Of a stretch of 64,000 nt of DNA, positions 34,181 to 42,279 are shown piece after piece; the first letter of the stretch is position 1, and every line of letters begins with the position of its first letter. The stretch spans positions 1 through 64,000 of the forward strand of contig NZ_SNTZ01000011.1 in the NCBI RefSeq assembly GCF_004916895.1. Direction: 5' to 3'. The stretch comes from Flagellimonas alvinocaridis. GTDB taxonomy: Bacteria > Bacteroidota > Bacteroidia > Flavobacteriales > Flavobacteriaceae. The translations under genes and the position numbers were made by a program. Under the pieces are notes generated by a model, which was not told the origin of the DNA, searched no databases, and worked only from the letters and a program-made list of their open reading frames with translations.

Positions 34181-35059
34181 ATGGCGACAATGGCAAGCAA
34201 ATTGAAATTGGTGATCAAATTGTCAATTTGGTGTGTTGTGATTGCTTCCCATGCGCAGATTACTTACCCCAAGGCCAGTCCTTTTTCTTTAGTGGTGCAG
34301 GAGGTAGGGTTATCTAAAATTACGGTTGAATATTCCCGTCCAGCAGTTCGGGGTAGACAAATTTTTGGTCATTTGGTGCCTTATGGACGTATTTGGAGGG
34401 TTGGGGCCAATGAATCCACCAAAATTACGGTCAGTACAGACATGGAAGTCATGGGGAATCTATTGCCCAAAGGAACTTATGCAGTTTATGCTTTTCCCGA
34501 ATTGGATGCTTGGGAAATTGCATTTCACACGAATACAGGTCACTGGGGAGATGGCCGAAAGGAATACGACCCTCAAGAAGATTTATTTCGGATAGCAATA
34601 AGAGCCAAAGAAGTACGGTATCATCAAGAAAATTTTTTAATTGATTTCGATTCTATTACGCACAATAAAGCCAATATGCGACTCCGTTGGGCCAATACGC
34701 AATTGGTAATTCCTTTTAAGGTGGATACCCATGCACAAATGGAAACTGAAATTCGAGAGCAATTGGCTAAAAACCCAACTGCACAAACGTACTACGAAGC
34801 AGCTCGGTATTTGCAGGAACAAGGGAAGGATTATCCGCGAGCATTGGATTATCTTAACAAGGCCTTGGAATTGGGCGGGGACACCTATTATTTTCATAGG
34901 GTGAAATCGTTGGTACTGGCTAAAATGGGAGATTATGCTTCTGCTATTCAATCTGCTGAAAAATCGTTGAAAATCTCCAGTGAATTGGAAAAGGATGAAT
35001 TTGTTCGGATGAATGAAGCCAATATAAAAGAATGGAGCACTTTGGTGCGAGAGCCTTAG
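34181..35059 (+). CDS. DUF2911 protein with C-terminal TPR-like region
   Basis: ATG 34181 directly after the ftsY stop is chosen; an upstream in-frame start would overlap ftsY. A second ATG at 34190 is also possible. A signal-like segment (LSIWCVVIASHAQ) leads into the DUF2911 domain (SPFSLVVQEVGLSKITVEYSRP, RIWRVGANESTKI), about residues 30-185. About 90 helical residues resembling TPR repeats follow (DYPRALDYLNKALELGGDTYYF). It is probably periplasmic, of unknown function. Confidence 0.88.
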   Translation: MATMASKLKLVIKLSIWCVVIASHAQITYPKASPFSLVVQEVGLSKITVEYSRPAVRGRQIFGHLVPYGRIWRVGANESTKITVSTDMEVMGNLLPKGTYAVYAFPELDAWEIAFHTNTGHWGDGRKEYDPQEDLFRIAIRAKEVRYHQENFLIDFDSITHNKANMRLRWANTQLVIPFKVDTHAQMETEIREQLAKNPTAQTYYEAARYLQEQGKDYPRALDYLNKALELGGDTYYFHRVKSLVLAKMGDYASAIQSAEKSLKISSELEKDEFVRMNEANIKEWSTLVREP

Positions 35060-35109
35060 CCCTAATTTTGTAATCTTCTTATAAAACCCTCTGGGAATAA
35101 ACTTTCCCT

Positions 35110-35117
35110 TATTTTTG
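35110..35117 (+). promoter_or_regulatory. Candidate -7 box of rimO
   Basis: TATTTTTG fits TAnnTTTG, 19 bp before the ATG at 35137. The -33 region is weak (CTG at 35091). Confidence 0.4.
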
Positions 35118-35136
35118 CATTTTATTTTAAATACCT

Positions 35137-36447
35137 ATGCGCACTAAATCGCTCAAAAAGAACAAAATCAATGTAGTAACGCTCGGATGTAGCAAAAATG
35201 TCTACGATTCCGAAGTGTTGATGGGGCAGCTACGAGCCAATAACAAGGAGGTTGTACACGAAGAGGAAGGCAATGTTGTGGTAATCAATACCTGCGGATT
35301 TATTGCCAATGCCAAGGAGGAGAGCGTGAACACCATTTTGGAATATGTGCAAAAGAAGGAGGCAGGTGCTGTGGACAAGGTTTTTGTTACAGGATGTTTA
35401 AGTGAGCGCTATAAACCCGATTTGGAGAAGGAAATACCCAATGTGGATGAATATTTTGGGACCAGCGATTTGCCCAATTTATTAAAGGCTTTGGGGGCAG
35501 ATTATAAGCATGAGTTGTTGGGAGAACGCTTGACCACTACACCCAAGAACTATGCCTATCTAAAAATTGCCGAAGGTTGTGATCGCCCTTGCTCTTTTTG
35601 TGCCATTCCCTTGATGCGTGGAAAGCACAAAAGCACACCTATTGAAGCGTTGGTGACCGAAGCAGAAAAGCTGGCGGCCAACGGGGTCAAGGAGCTTATC
35701 TTGATAGCTCAAGACCTTACCTATTATGGATTGGATCTATATAAAAAACGCAATTTAGCGGAGCTGTTACGGGCGCTGGTAGAAGTAGAGGGAATTGAAT
35801 GGATACGTCTGCACTATGCCTTTCCCACTGGATTTCCCATGGATGTGTTGGAGGTAATGCGCAATGAACCCAAGATTTGCAATTATATAGATATTCCACT
35901 TCAGCATATATCTGACAGCGTCTTAAAAAGTATGCGAAGGGGAACCACCCAGGCCAAGACCACAAAATTACTGCAGGACTTTAGGGAGGCCGTACCAGGA
36001 ATGACCATACGTACCACTTTGATTGTTGGATATCCTGGAGAGACCGAAGCAGATTTTGAAACCTTGAAGAATTGGGTCAAGGAGATGCGATTTGAACGTT
36101 TGGGATGTTTTACCTACAGCCATGAGGAAAATACCCATGCCTATACTTTGGAGGATGATGTTCCCGAAGAAATAAAACAACAACGGGCCAATGAGATTAT
36201 GGAAATCCAATCACAAATTTCGTGGGAACTTAATCAAGAAAAGATTGAGGAAACATTCCGTTGCATTATTGATCGAAAGGAAGGCAATTATTTTGTGGGA
36301 CGAACGGAACATGATTCCCCAGACGTAGATAATGAAGTCCTTATCGATGCCACTAAATATTATGTGAAAGTAGGCGAGTTTGTTGATGTTGAAATTACAG
36401 ATGCCTCCGATTTTGATCTATACGGGGCTCCTGTAACCTCCAAATAA
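35137..36447 (+). CDS. rimO: Ribosomal protein S12 methylthiotransferase RimO
   Basis: This radical SAM enzyme adds a methylthio group to an aspartate of S12. The 436-residue protein has the UPF0004 N-terminal domain with three cluster cysteines (VTLGCSKN, VINTCGFI, FVTGCLSE), the radical SAM motif in EGCDRPCSFCAIP (CxxxCxxC), and a C-terminal TRAM domain from about 375. KHKST after the SAM motif fits RimO rather than MiaB. Length is normal. Confidence 0.95.
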   Translation: MRTKSLKKNKINVVTLGCSKNVYDSEVLMGQLRANNKEVVHEEEGNVVVINTCGFIANAKEESVNTILEYVQKKEAGAVDKVFVTGCLSERYKPDLEKEIPNVDEYFGTSDLPNLLKALGADYKHELLGERLTTTPKNYAYLKIAEGCDRPCSFCAIPLMRGKHKSTPIEALVTEAEKLAANGVKELILIAQDLTYYGLDLYKKRNLAELLRALVEVEGIEWIRLHYAFPTGFPMDVLEVMRNEPKICNYIDIPLQHISDSVLKSMRRGTTQAKTTKLLQDFREAVPGMTIRTTLIVGYPGETEADFETLKNWVKEMRFERLGCFTYSHEENTHAYTLEDDVPEEIKQQRANEIMEIQSQISWELNQEKIEETFRCIIDRKEGNYFVGRTEHDSPDVDNEVLIDATKYYVKVGEFVDVEITDASDFDLYGAPVTSK

Positions 36448-36957
36448 CTACATATTTACAAATTCGAAACCGGACAAAGGGATGTCCCTTAAGTCAAACT
36501 CAGTTTCATTGAGCAGGATGCCATGTTCCAAATAGGCCTTTAAATTGGCCAACCAGAAGGTCCAACCATTGCTGCAACCATGATGTATGTTGAGTTTATT
36601 TTCCTCATCGGTCGGGATTTCAAACTGCCGTAAGGTCAAAAGGACTGCATTTTTGTGGTCTTCCAAGCTTACCGAAACCTTACAGCCCGTAAATGTATAC
36701 TCCAAAAAATCTTTTCCGTTGGCTTGAAGTACTTTTCCGGTTTCCTGTTCATCCCAATTGTGCCATTTCCAAACATAATCATCGCCCGGTTGTATAAAAT
36801 CTTCAGACAAGCGCTGTTTTCCATCTGAAGCATACGTGGCTTCCCTCAAAAACCATGAAGTTATTCCTTTGGAAGTTCCCCAGCACCAATACAGTTTTTC
36901 CATGGGGGCTTTGATAAATATCTTTTTGTTGAAACTGTCAAAAGTGAGCTTGTTCAT
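36448..36957 (-). CDS. SRPBCC (START-like/AHSA1) domain protein
   Basis: The 169-residue protein has KKIFIKAPMEKLYWCWGTSKGITSWF at the N-terminus, typical of the AHSA1-like SRPBCC fold, and LTLRQFEI followed by WTFWLANLKAYLEHG at the C-terminal helix. The fold forms a hydrophobic ligand pocket; ligand unknown. Its start overlaps the stop of the serine hydrolase gene by 4 bp and its stop abuts rimO convergently. Confidence 0.87.
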   Translation of the reverse strand: MNKLTFDSFNKKIFIKAPMEKLYWCWGTSKGITSWFLREATYASDGKQRLSEDFIQPGDDYVWKWHNWDEQETGKVLQANGKDFLEYTFTGCKVSVSLEDHKNAVLLTLRQFEIPTDEENKLNIHHGCSNGWTFWLANLKAYLEHGILLNETEFDLRDIPLSGFEFVNM

Positions 36958-38111
36958 CGCTTTCGGTTTAGTTCATATTGATACAGTTCTCTTCCCAACT
37001 CCGCCAAGAAAGGTATTCCCACTTCATCATACTCATAGGCATCATCATTAAAAATGCCATCACTATTTACCAGAATAGTAGCAGTGATCATAAAGTCGAT
37101 ATTGTTTTTTGTGTCTTTTATATAGGAGCAATCGGTTAGTGTGCCATAAGCATATCCAACTTTGTTATAGATTTTGATATGTTCTGGCATGGGGTCCGGA
37201 TTATCACCAAACATGAAGAATTTCACATAACTGTCGTAATATTCTTGAGGATCGTAGCCCAATTTGCCTGGGAGCGTATGCATGGTCTCCAAAAGAAATT
37301 CACGCTGTTCCAAACTTAAGTTGAACCGTTCTTCTTCTGGAAAGGTGTCAGGAAAGATTATCCGCTTTAACAAATCGCTTTGAGATTGTATGGGGAAGTA
37401 GTTTTTTAGGGAAAAATCAAAAGGCTCGGTTTGCAGGGAATCATCAGCATAGTATCCTTTTCCTTTTTTGATATGGTTTAATTGTAGTGGTTTTGCCGTT
37501 CTGTTTATAATGGATTTGCTTATCGAGGTTGTGGAATCATTGAGATAAATTACCAAGGGTTTGGTGGTCACATCGTCAGCATTTGAAGTGGATAGTCTAT
37601 GTGAAATCCGAATCGGGTCAACCCCTCTCTTTTTCATCCGTCCATTAAGGTCATCTTGCCCTAAAAATTCCAGCAATCGGTTGTTGGCCGCATTATCGGA
37701 AACTGCAAAAATCTCCGAAACTGCTTTTGCAAAAGTGGTTTCAACCGAATCACCCTCAATATAGAAACGGGTATATAAGGAAAGTGTATCAGTCTCATTA
37801 AGTTTTTCAAGTGCAGCTACCGCCGCAGGAAACTTAACGGTGCTGGCAGGATAAAAATAATTGCCCTTGTCAACTTGAAAATCGTAATCGGTAAAAAGAA
37901 TGCTGTCGTTACGCCGATTTATTTGGGTATATCGTATCTGTACCTCATGGGTGTCCAACTCATCCATCACCCTTTTTATGAGTGGATTTTCGGAACCCAG
38001 TATTTGATTTAGCGGGTTGGTGGAATCGGAATGGTTACAGGCAGTAAGTGCAAATACCAATAGACAAATCCCTAGATGCGCTTTATATGGGAAAAAAGGT
38101 AAATTCTTCAT
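36954..38111 (-). CDS. Class A beta-lactamase-fold serine hydrolase, lipoprotein
   Basis: The 385-residue protein has a lipobox (ALTAC, Cys25). It shows the SxxK motif at Ser90-Lys93 (ASTVK), an SDN-like motif in AVSDNAANN, and a KVG segment (YNKVGYAYGTL) in place of KTG. These are the catalytic motifs of the class A beta-lactamase fold. The order is right but the third motif differs, so a peptidase or esterase role on cell wall or other substrates is as likely as beta-lactam hydrolysis. It is predicted to be membrane-anchored in the periplasm. Confidence 0.85.
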   Translation of the reverse strand: MKNLPFFPYKAHLGICLLVFALTACNHSDSTNPLNQILGSENPLIKRVMDELDTHEVQIRYTQINRRNDSILFTDYDFQVDKGNYFYPASTVKFPAAVAALEKLNETDTLSLYTRFYIEGDSVETTFAKAVSEIFAVSDNAANNRLLEFLGQDDLNGRMKKRGVDPIRISHRLSTSNADDVTTKPLVIYLNDSTTSISKSIINRTAKPLQLNHIKKGKGYYADDSLQTEPFDFSLKNYFPIQSQSDLLKRIIFPDTFPEEERFNLSLEQREFLLETMHTLPGKLGYDPQEYYDSYVKFFMFGDNPDPMPEHIKIYNKVGYAYGTLTDCSYIKDTKNNIDFMITATILVNSDGIFNDDAYEYDEVGIPFLAELGRELYQYELNRKR

Positions 38112-38123
38112 GCCTTAATTTTA

Positions 38124-38378
38124 CTAAGTTTCCGAGTATCTCTCTCCGCGATTGGGCCTAAGAAGGCTGCGTACTTTTTTTACATGGTCTTCAGAGACCA
38201 CCATAAAGACAATACTGTGCGATGGGCTATAATGTTCAACTCCCATTTTATGGAAGGTCACTTGTTCAGCAAGGGCAAATTCTTCCAAGTGTTTTCTGAA
38301 ATGTTCGGCGGTATGGGCGGCGTTGGGACCTCTAAAATCCCAGATGGCCTTTATTTTTGTATTCAATGCTTTTTCCAT
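38124..38378 (-). CDS. Small cytosolic protein of unknown function
   Basis: ATG 38378, one base after the upstream stop, is preferred to an in-frame TTG at 38390. The 84-residue protein has the look of a ferredoxin-like alpha/beta fold (KIKAIWDFRGPNAAHTAEHF, then HSIVFMVVSEDHVKKVRSLL). I do not recognise a characterised family. It stands in a minus-strand operon with SRPBCC and hydrolase genes. Confidence 0.72.
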   Translation of the reverse strand: MEKALNTKIKAIWDFRGPNAAHTAEHFRKHLEEFALAEQVTFHKMGVEHYSPSHSIVFMVVSEDHVKKVRSLLRPNRGERYSET

Positions 38379-38379
38379 C

Positions 38380-38832
38380 TTATGAGTCAAGAACAGAGAT
38401 TCCTTTTTCGGCGAAGGCCTTAAAATCTTCCATATATTTTAAAGACTGTTTTTTAAAGGCACCAGGCATTAAAAAACCCATAATTTTCATGCCCAGCCCA
38501 GAGAATTGAAATTCGCTTTGCGAAATCCATTTGGTTTTGCCATCCATTTCTTGAAAGTAGTTCTTTTGAATATTGTGAACCCCTTTTGCGTCATAAATGG
38601 TATGAAGTTCTTCGGGCAAGTTGCGTTTTATAATGGTTTCCACCATTTCCAGCTCGCGTTTTCCCATTTTGTAGCTGAGGCTCATTTGGGCCCCTTCCAA
38701 ACCCGGGTTTCCCGAAAGATGTTCATAGTTCACAAGACCTTTTTGCCAATGCTTCATATTTTCTGGATCATCCAGCTTTTTAATGAATTCATCACGGGGG
38801 AGGTCCACAGTAACTTCTGTTGTATACTTCAT
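38380..38832 (-). CDS. SRPBCC family protein
   Basis: The 150-residue protein starts with a membrane-free strand TTEVTVDLPRDEFIKKLDDPENMKHWQKGL, characteristic of polyketide-cyclase-like SRPBCC proteins. It ends with a long helix (KKQSLKYMEDFKAFAEKG). The ligand is unknown. It is first of four minus-strand genes to 36448 with gaps of 1, 12 and -4 bp, so probably an operon. Confidence 0.85.
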   Translation of the reverse strand: MKYTTEVTVDLPRDEFIKKLDDPENMKHWQKGLVNYEHLSGNPGLEGAQMSLSYKMGKRELEMVETIIKRNLPEELHTIYDAKGVHNIQKNYFQEMDGKTKWISQSEFQFSGLGMKIMGFLMPGAFKKQSLKYMEDFKAFAEKGISVLDS

Positions 38833-38912
38833 TCCATCTGGTTTGCGCCAATATACTAAATTATCCTTTCTTTGCCTCTTACTAAAAATCTGTTAATGGG
38901 AAAGCAACCTGC

Positions 38913-38942
38913 TTGTGAGGGATTTAGTAATTGTTATTTTTG
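38913..38942 (+). promoter_or_regulatory. Promoter of the chaperone operon
   Basis: TTG at 38913-38915 and TATTTTTG at 38935-38942 (TAnnTTTG) are spaced 19 bp apart. The preferred ATG (38947) starts only 4 bp after the -7 box, so the transcript may be leaderless or nearly so. Confidence 0.6.
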
Positions 38943-38946
38943 CGAA

Positions 38947-39819
38947 ATGCATTCGCTCCAAAAAAATATTCTGATCCTGCTTTGCTGTTTGGCTGTGGTT
39001 TCATTTTCTGCTTGCAGCTCTTTTTTTAAGGAACAGGAAGAAAAAGAACCTTTGGCTCGAGTAGGTGACACTTTCTTGTACAAAGAAGATATAGCCACTC
39101 TGATCCAAGATGATATGTCTCCAGAGGACAGTACCTTGTTCGTGACCAATTACATTAACAATTGGGCGTCCAAACAATTATTGCTGACCAAATCAAAAAT
39201 AAATCTTCCTGAAGAGAAATTGGCCGAGTTTAATCGTTTGGTTTCCGACTATCGTACGGATTTATACACTAGAGCCTATATTGAGGCATTGGTGCTGCAA
39301 TCCAAGGATACCGCTATCACCCGTACACAGTTAATGAACTATTACGAACAGGAAAAGGAAAATTTTAAGCTCAATGAAAAGCTTGTACAGCTTAGGTTCG
39401 TGGGTATGCCCAGTCAATTTTTGGATATTGATGGGGTTAGGACCAAGATTCGGAACTGGAAAGAATCCGATAAAAGATATTTGGACTCTATTGCCGTTCA
39501 GTTCAAGAAAATACACTTTAACGATTCCATTTGGGTAAGTGCATCCCGGGTGGTGGAGGAAATCCCCCCGATGACCCCATCAAATGAAGGATCATACTTA
39601 AAAAAATCACAATTTTTTGAGCTACAAGACTCCTTAGAAGTATATTTGGGAATGGTGACCAACGTTCTGGAAGTCAATGATACAGCTCCATTTGATTATA
39701 TTGAGCCTGATATACGCCAATTGATTTTGAACAGACGGCGATTGAATTACATAAAAAAACTGGAAACCGAAATCATAGATGAAGCCATTAAGAAGAAAGA
39801 ATTTGAGGTTTATGAATAA
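38947..39819 (+). CDS. SurA-like lipoprotein with degenerate parvulin domain
   Basis: ATG 38947 is chosen because a signal peptide (NILILLCCLAVVSFSACSS) with lipobox follows directly. The mature part begins LARVGDTFLYKEDIATLI, like the SurA N-terminal chaperone arm, and continues with helices. The middle (about 130-210) occupies the place of a parvulin domain but lacks its usual GGxxG and F..F motifs. It is probably a periplasmic folding factor for outer-membrane proteins. It overlaps the next gene by 8 bp. Confidence 0.78.
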   Translation: MHSLQKNILILLCCLAVVSFSACSSFFKEQEEKEPLARVGDTFLYKEDIATLIQDDMSPEDSTLFVTNYINNWASKQLLLTKSKINLPEEKLAEFNRLVSDYRTDLYTRAYIEALVLQSKDTAITRTQLMNYYEQEKENFKLNEKLVQLRFVGMPSQFLDIDGVRTKIRNWKESDKRYLDSIAVQFKKIHFNDSIWVSASRVVEEIPPMTPSNEGSYLKKSQFFELQDSLEVYLGMVTNVLEVNDTAPFDYIEPDIRQLILNRRRLNYIKKLETEIIDEAIKKKEFEVYE

Positions 39820-41218
39820 AAAGATTAATGTTATTTGCACCTTGGCATTTTTTGCCGCATTCGGGATTGCAAATGCGCAGGATACGGATGAGGCCCTCGG
39901 CACTAAACGAGATACCACAAGCACTTCCAACAAAGTAAAGTTAGATGGAATTGCCGCTGTAATTGGGGATTATGTAATTCTTGAATCTGATATCGACAAA
40001 ACATTGATAGATCTGAAGAGCCAAGGAGCTTCAACGCAAGATATTACCCGTTGCAGTCTTTTGGGAAAACTTATGGAGGACAGATTGTATGCCCATCAGG
40101 CCGTTCAGGACAGTTTGTTGGTTTCCGATGATCAGGTCAATGCGCAAAGTGACAGACAGATTCAGCAATTGGTGGCCCAGGTAGGTTCTATGGAGAAGGT
40201 GTTGAAGTTTTATAAGAAAACGGATATCGAAAGCTTTAGACAGGAACTATTCGAAATCAACAAGCTTAATATGTTGTCCGAGAAAATGCAGGGCAAGATA
40301 GTTGAGGAAATTGAGGTGACTCCGGAGGAAGTCCGCCAGTTTTTCTATAAAATCCCTGAGGATGAAAGACCTGTGTTTGGTGCCGAACTTGAGATTGCAC
40401 AGATTGTTAAGCAGCCCACGGCATCCGAGGAAGAAAAGCAGAAGGTGATAGATAGGCTAAAGCAAATAAAACAAGATGTTGAGGAAAACGATGCCAGTTT
40501 TAATGTAAAGGCCATCCTTTACTCCCAAGACCCAGGTTCCAAATCCAAAGGTGGATTTTATAGTATGACCAGAGAAACTCCTTTTGTGAAAGAATTCAAG
40601 GATGTAGCCTTTAGTCTTCAAGAAGGAGAGATTTCTGAACCATTTGAGACTGATTTTGGATATCACATCATTTATATAGAAAAAATCAGAGGGCAGGAAC
40701 TGGATTTGAGACATATTCTATTGATTCCCGAAATACCCCAAAGTGCAATTGATGCTGCTGTAAAGGAACTCGATACCATTCGACAACAAATTTTGGATGG
40801 CAAGTATACCTTTGCCGATGCTGCCTTGAATTTTTCAGATGAAAAGGAGACCAAGTTTGATGGTGGTCTTTTGAGAAACCCCATCAATTTTGATTCCCGT
40901 TTTGAGTTGACCAAAATGGACCCCACCCTTTACAATCAGGTTAGGGATATTAAAGATGGAGAAATTTCAAGACCCATTAGGGAAGATGATCCAAGAGGGG
41001 GAGCGCCCAAGTTCAAGATCATGAAAATATCCAATAGGTATGATGAACACAAAGCGGATTTTGCAAAAGACTATCTAAAAATACAAGAGTTGGCCCTCAG
41101 GGAAAAACAGTTCAAGGCCATAAAAGAATGGATGGACGAGCATATCGAGGACACCTATATCCATGTAAACACCGAGAATAAGGATTGCGATTTTGCAAAC
41201 AACTGGGTAAAGGAATAG
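39812..41218 (+). CDS. surA: Periplasmic peptidyl-prolyl isomerase/chaperone SurA
   Basis: ATG 39812 (within the end of the upstream gene) gives a clean signal peptide (VICTLAFFAAFGIANAQ). The N-terminal chaperone region (LDGIAAVIGDYVILESDIDKTL) is followed by two parvulin domains at about 170-270 (AELEIAQIV ... KGGFYSMTRETPFVKEF ... TDFGYHIIYIE) and 275-390 (ELDLRHILLIP ... DGGLLRNP). Length is 468 residues. It assists outer-membrane protein folding and is coupled to MoxR 4 bp downstream. Confidence 0.9.
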   Translation: MNKKINVICTLAFFAAFGIANAQDTDEALGTKRDTTSTSNKVKLDGIAAVIGDYVILESDIDKTLIDLKSQGASTQDITRCSLLGKLMEDRLYAHQAVQDSLLVSDDQVNAQSDRQIQQLVAQVGSMEKVLKFYKKTDIESFRQELFEINKLNMLSEKMQGKIVEEIEVTPEEVRQFFYKIPEDERPVFGAELEIAQIVKQPTASEEEKQKVIDRLKQIKQDVEENDASFNVKAILYSQDPGSKSKGGFYSMTRETPFVKEFKDVAFSLQEGEISEPFETDFGYHIIYIEKIRGQELDLRHILLIPEIPQSAIDAAVKELDTIRQQILDGKYTFADAALNFSDEKETKFDGGLLRNPINFDSRFELTKMDPTLYNQVRDIKDGEISRPIREDDPRGGAPKFKIMKISNRYDEHKADFAKDYLKIQELALREKQFKAIKEWMDEHIEDTYIHVNTENKDCDFANNWVKE

Positions 41219-41222
41219 ATGC

Positions 41223-42176
41223 ATGTCGGACGTTACAGCTGTTGAAAATCTTGTAAAAAAACATCAGGCTTTAAAAAATGAGATTGCCAAGGTCATTGTG
41301 GGCCAAGAAAAGGTAATCGAACAGATATTGCTCTCCATTTATACTGGGGGGCATTCGTTGTTGATAGGCGTTCCAGGATTGGCAAAAACCTTAATGGTAA
41401 ATACCATTGCCCAAACCTTGGGATTGGATTTTAAGCGAATCCAGTTTACCCCTGATCTAATGCCCAGTGATATTTTGGGAAGCGAAGTATTGGACCAAAA
41501 TCGGAACTTTAGGTTCATCATGGGCCCCATTTTTGGCAATATTATCCTGGCCGATGAGATCAACAGAACACCTCCCAAAACCCAAGCGGCACTTTTGGAA
41601 GCTATGCAGGAAAGAGCTGTGACCATAGCAGGAAAACAATACAAACTCAACAGGCCTTATTTTGTATTGGCTACTCAAAACCCGATAGAGCAAGAGGGGA
41701 CCTATCCTTTGCCAGAGGCACAGTTGGATCGTTTTATGTTTGCCATTGAACTCACATATCCATCCATAGAAGAAGAGATTCAAGTGGTCAAGACCACTAC
41801 AACGGACAACGAAGTAAAACTAAAGACCCTCTTCAGTGCGGATGAAATTATTGAGGTACAGCATTTGGTGAGGAGGATACCTGTTCCAGACAACGTAATC
41901 GATTATACGGTACGATTGGTCAACCGAACAAGGCCGGGGCTCGAAGGAGCTTCGGATTTCGTGAATAATTATGTGGATTGGGGAGCCGGGCCAAGAGCGT
42001 CACAAAATTTGGTGTTGGCCGCCAAGGCCCATGCTGCCATACACGGCAAGTTTTCACCCGATATCGAGGATGTAAAAGCTGTTTCCTTGGGAATTCTTCG
42101 TCACAGAATTCTAAAAAACTACAAAGCCGAAGCAGAAGGCATTTCAGAGGAAAAAATTATCTCCAAATTGTTATAA
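41223..42176 (+). CDS. MoxR-family AAA+ ATPase
   Basis: The 317-residue protein has Walker A GVPGLAKT (about 44-51), Walker B IILADEINR (about 105-113), sensor ATQNPIEQEGTYPLPEAQLDRF and a C-terminal lid. MoxR proteins act as chaperones, often with a VWA partner; no VWA gene is present here. Its place behind surA is a common flavobacterial arrangement and suggests envelope-protein maturation. Confidence 0.92.
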   Translation: MSDVTAVENLVKKHQALKNEIAKVIVGQEKVIEQILLSIYTGGHSLLIGVPGLAKTLMVNTIAQTLGLDFKRIQFTPDLMPSDILGSEVLDQNRNFRFIMGPIFGNIILADEINRTPPKTQAALLEAMQERAVTIAGKQYKLNRPYFVLATQNPIEQEGTYPLPEAQLDRFMFAIELTYPSIEEEIQVVKTTTTDNEVKLKTLFSADEIIEVQHLVRRIPVPDNVIDYTVRLVNRTRPGLEGASDFVNNYVDWGAGPRASQNLVLAAKAHAAIHGKFSPDIEDVKAVSLGILRHRILKNYKAEAEGISEEKIISKLL

Positions 42177-42279
42177 ATATCAAATCTTCCCTATTTATTT
42201 AGGGTAATTCTAATTCTTTAATCGTAGGTATTTTAGTAAATTTACCAAATTACTAAAATCTTAAAAACTCGATTGTAGA

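Noticed and set aside
36954..38111. Call as a true class A beta-lactamase (antibiotic resistance gene)
   Set aside because: SxxK and SDN are present, but the third motif is KVG rather than KTG and the protein is longer than typical beta-lactamases; a general serine hydrolase call is safer.
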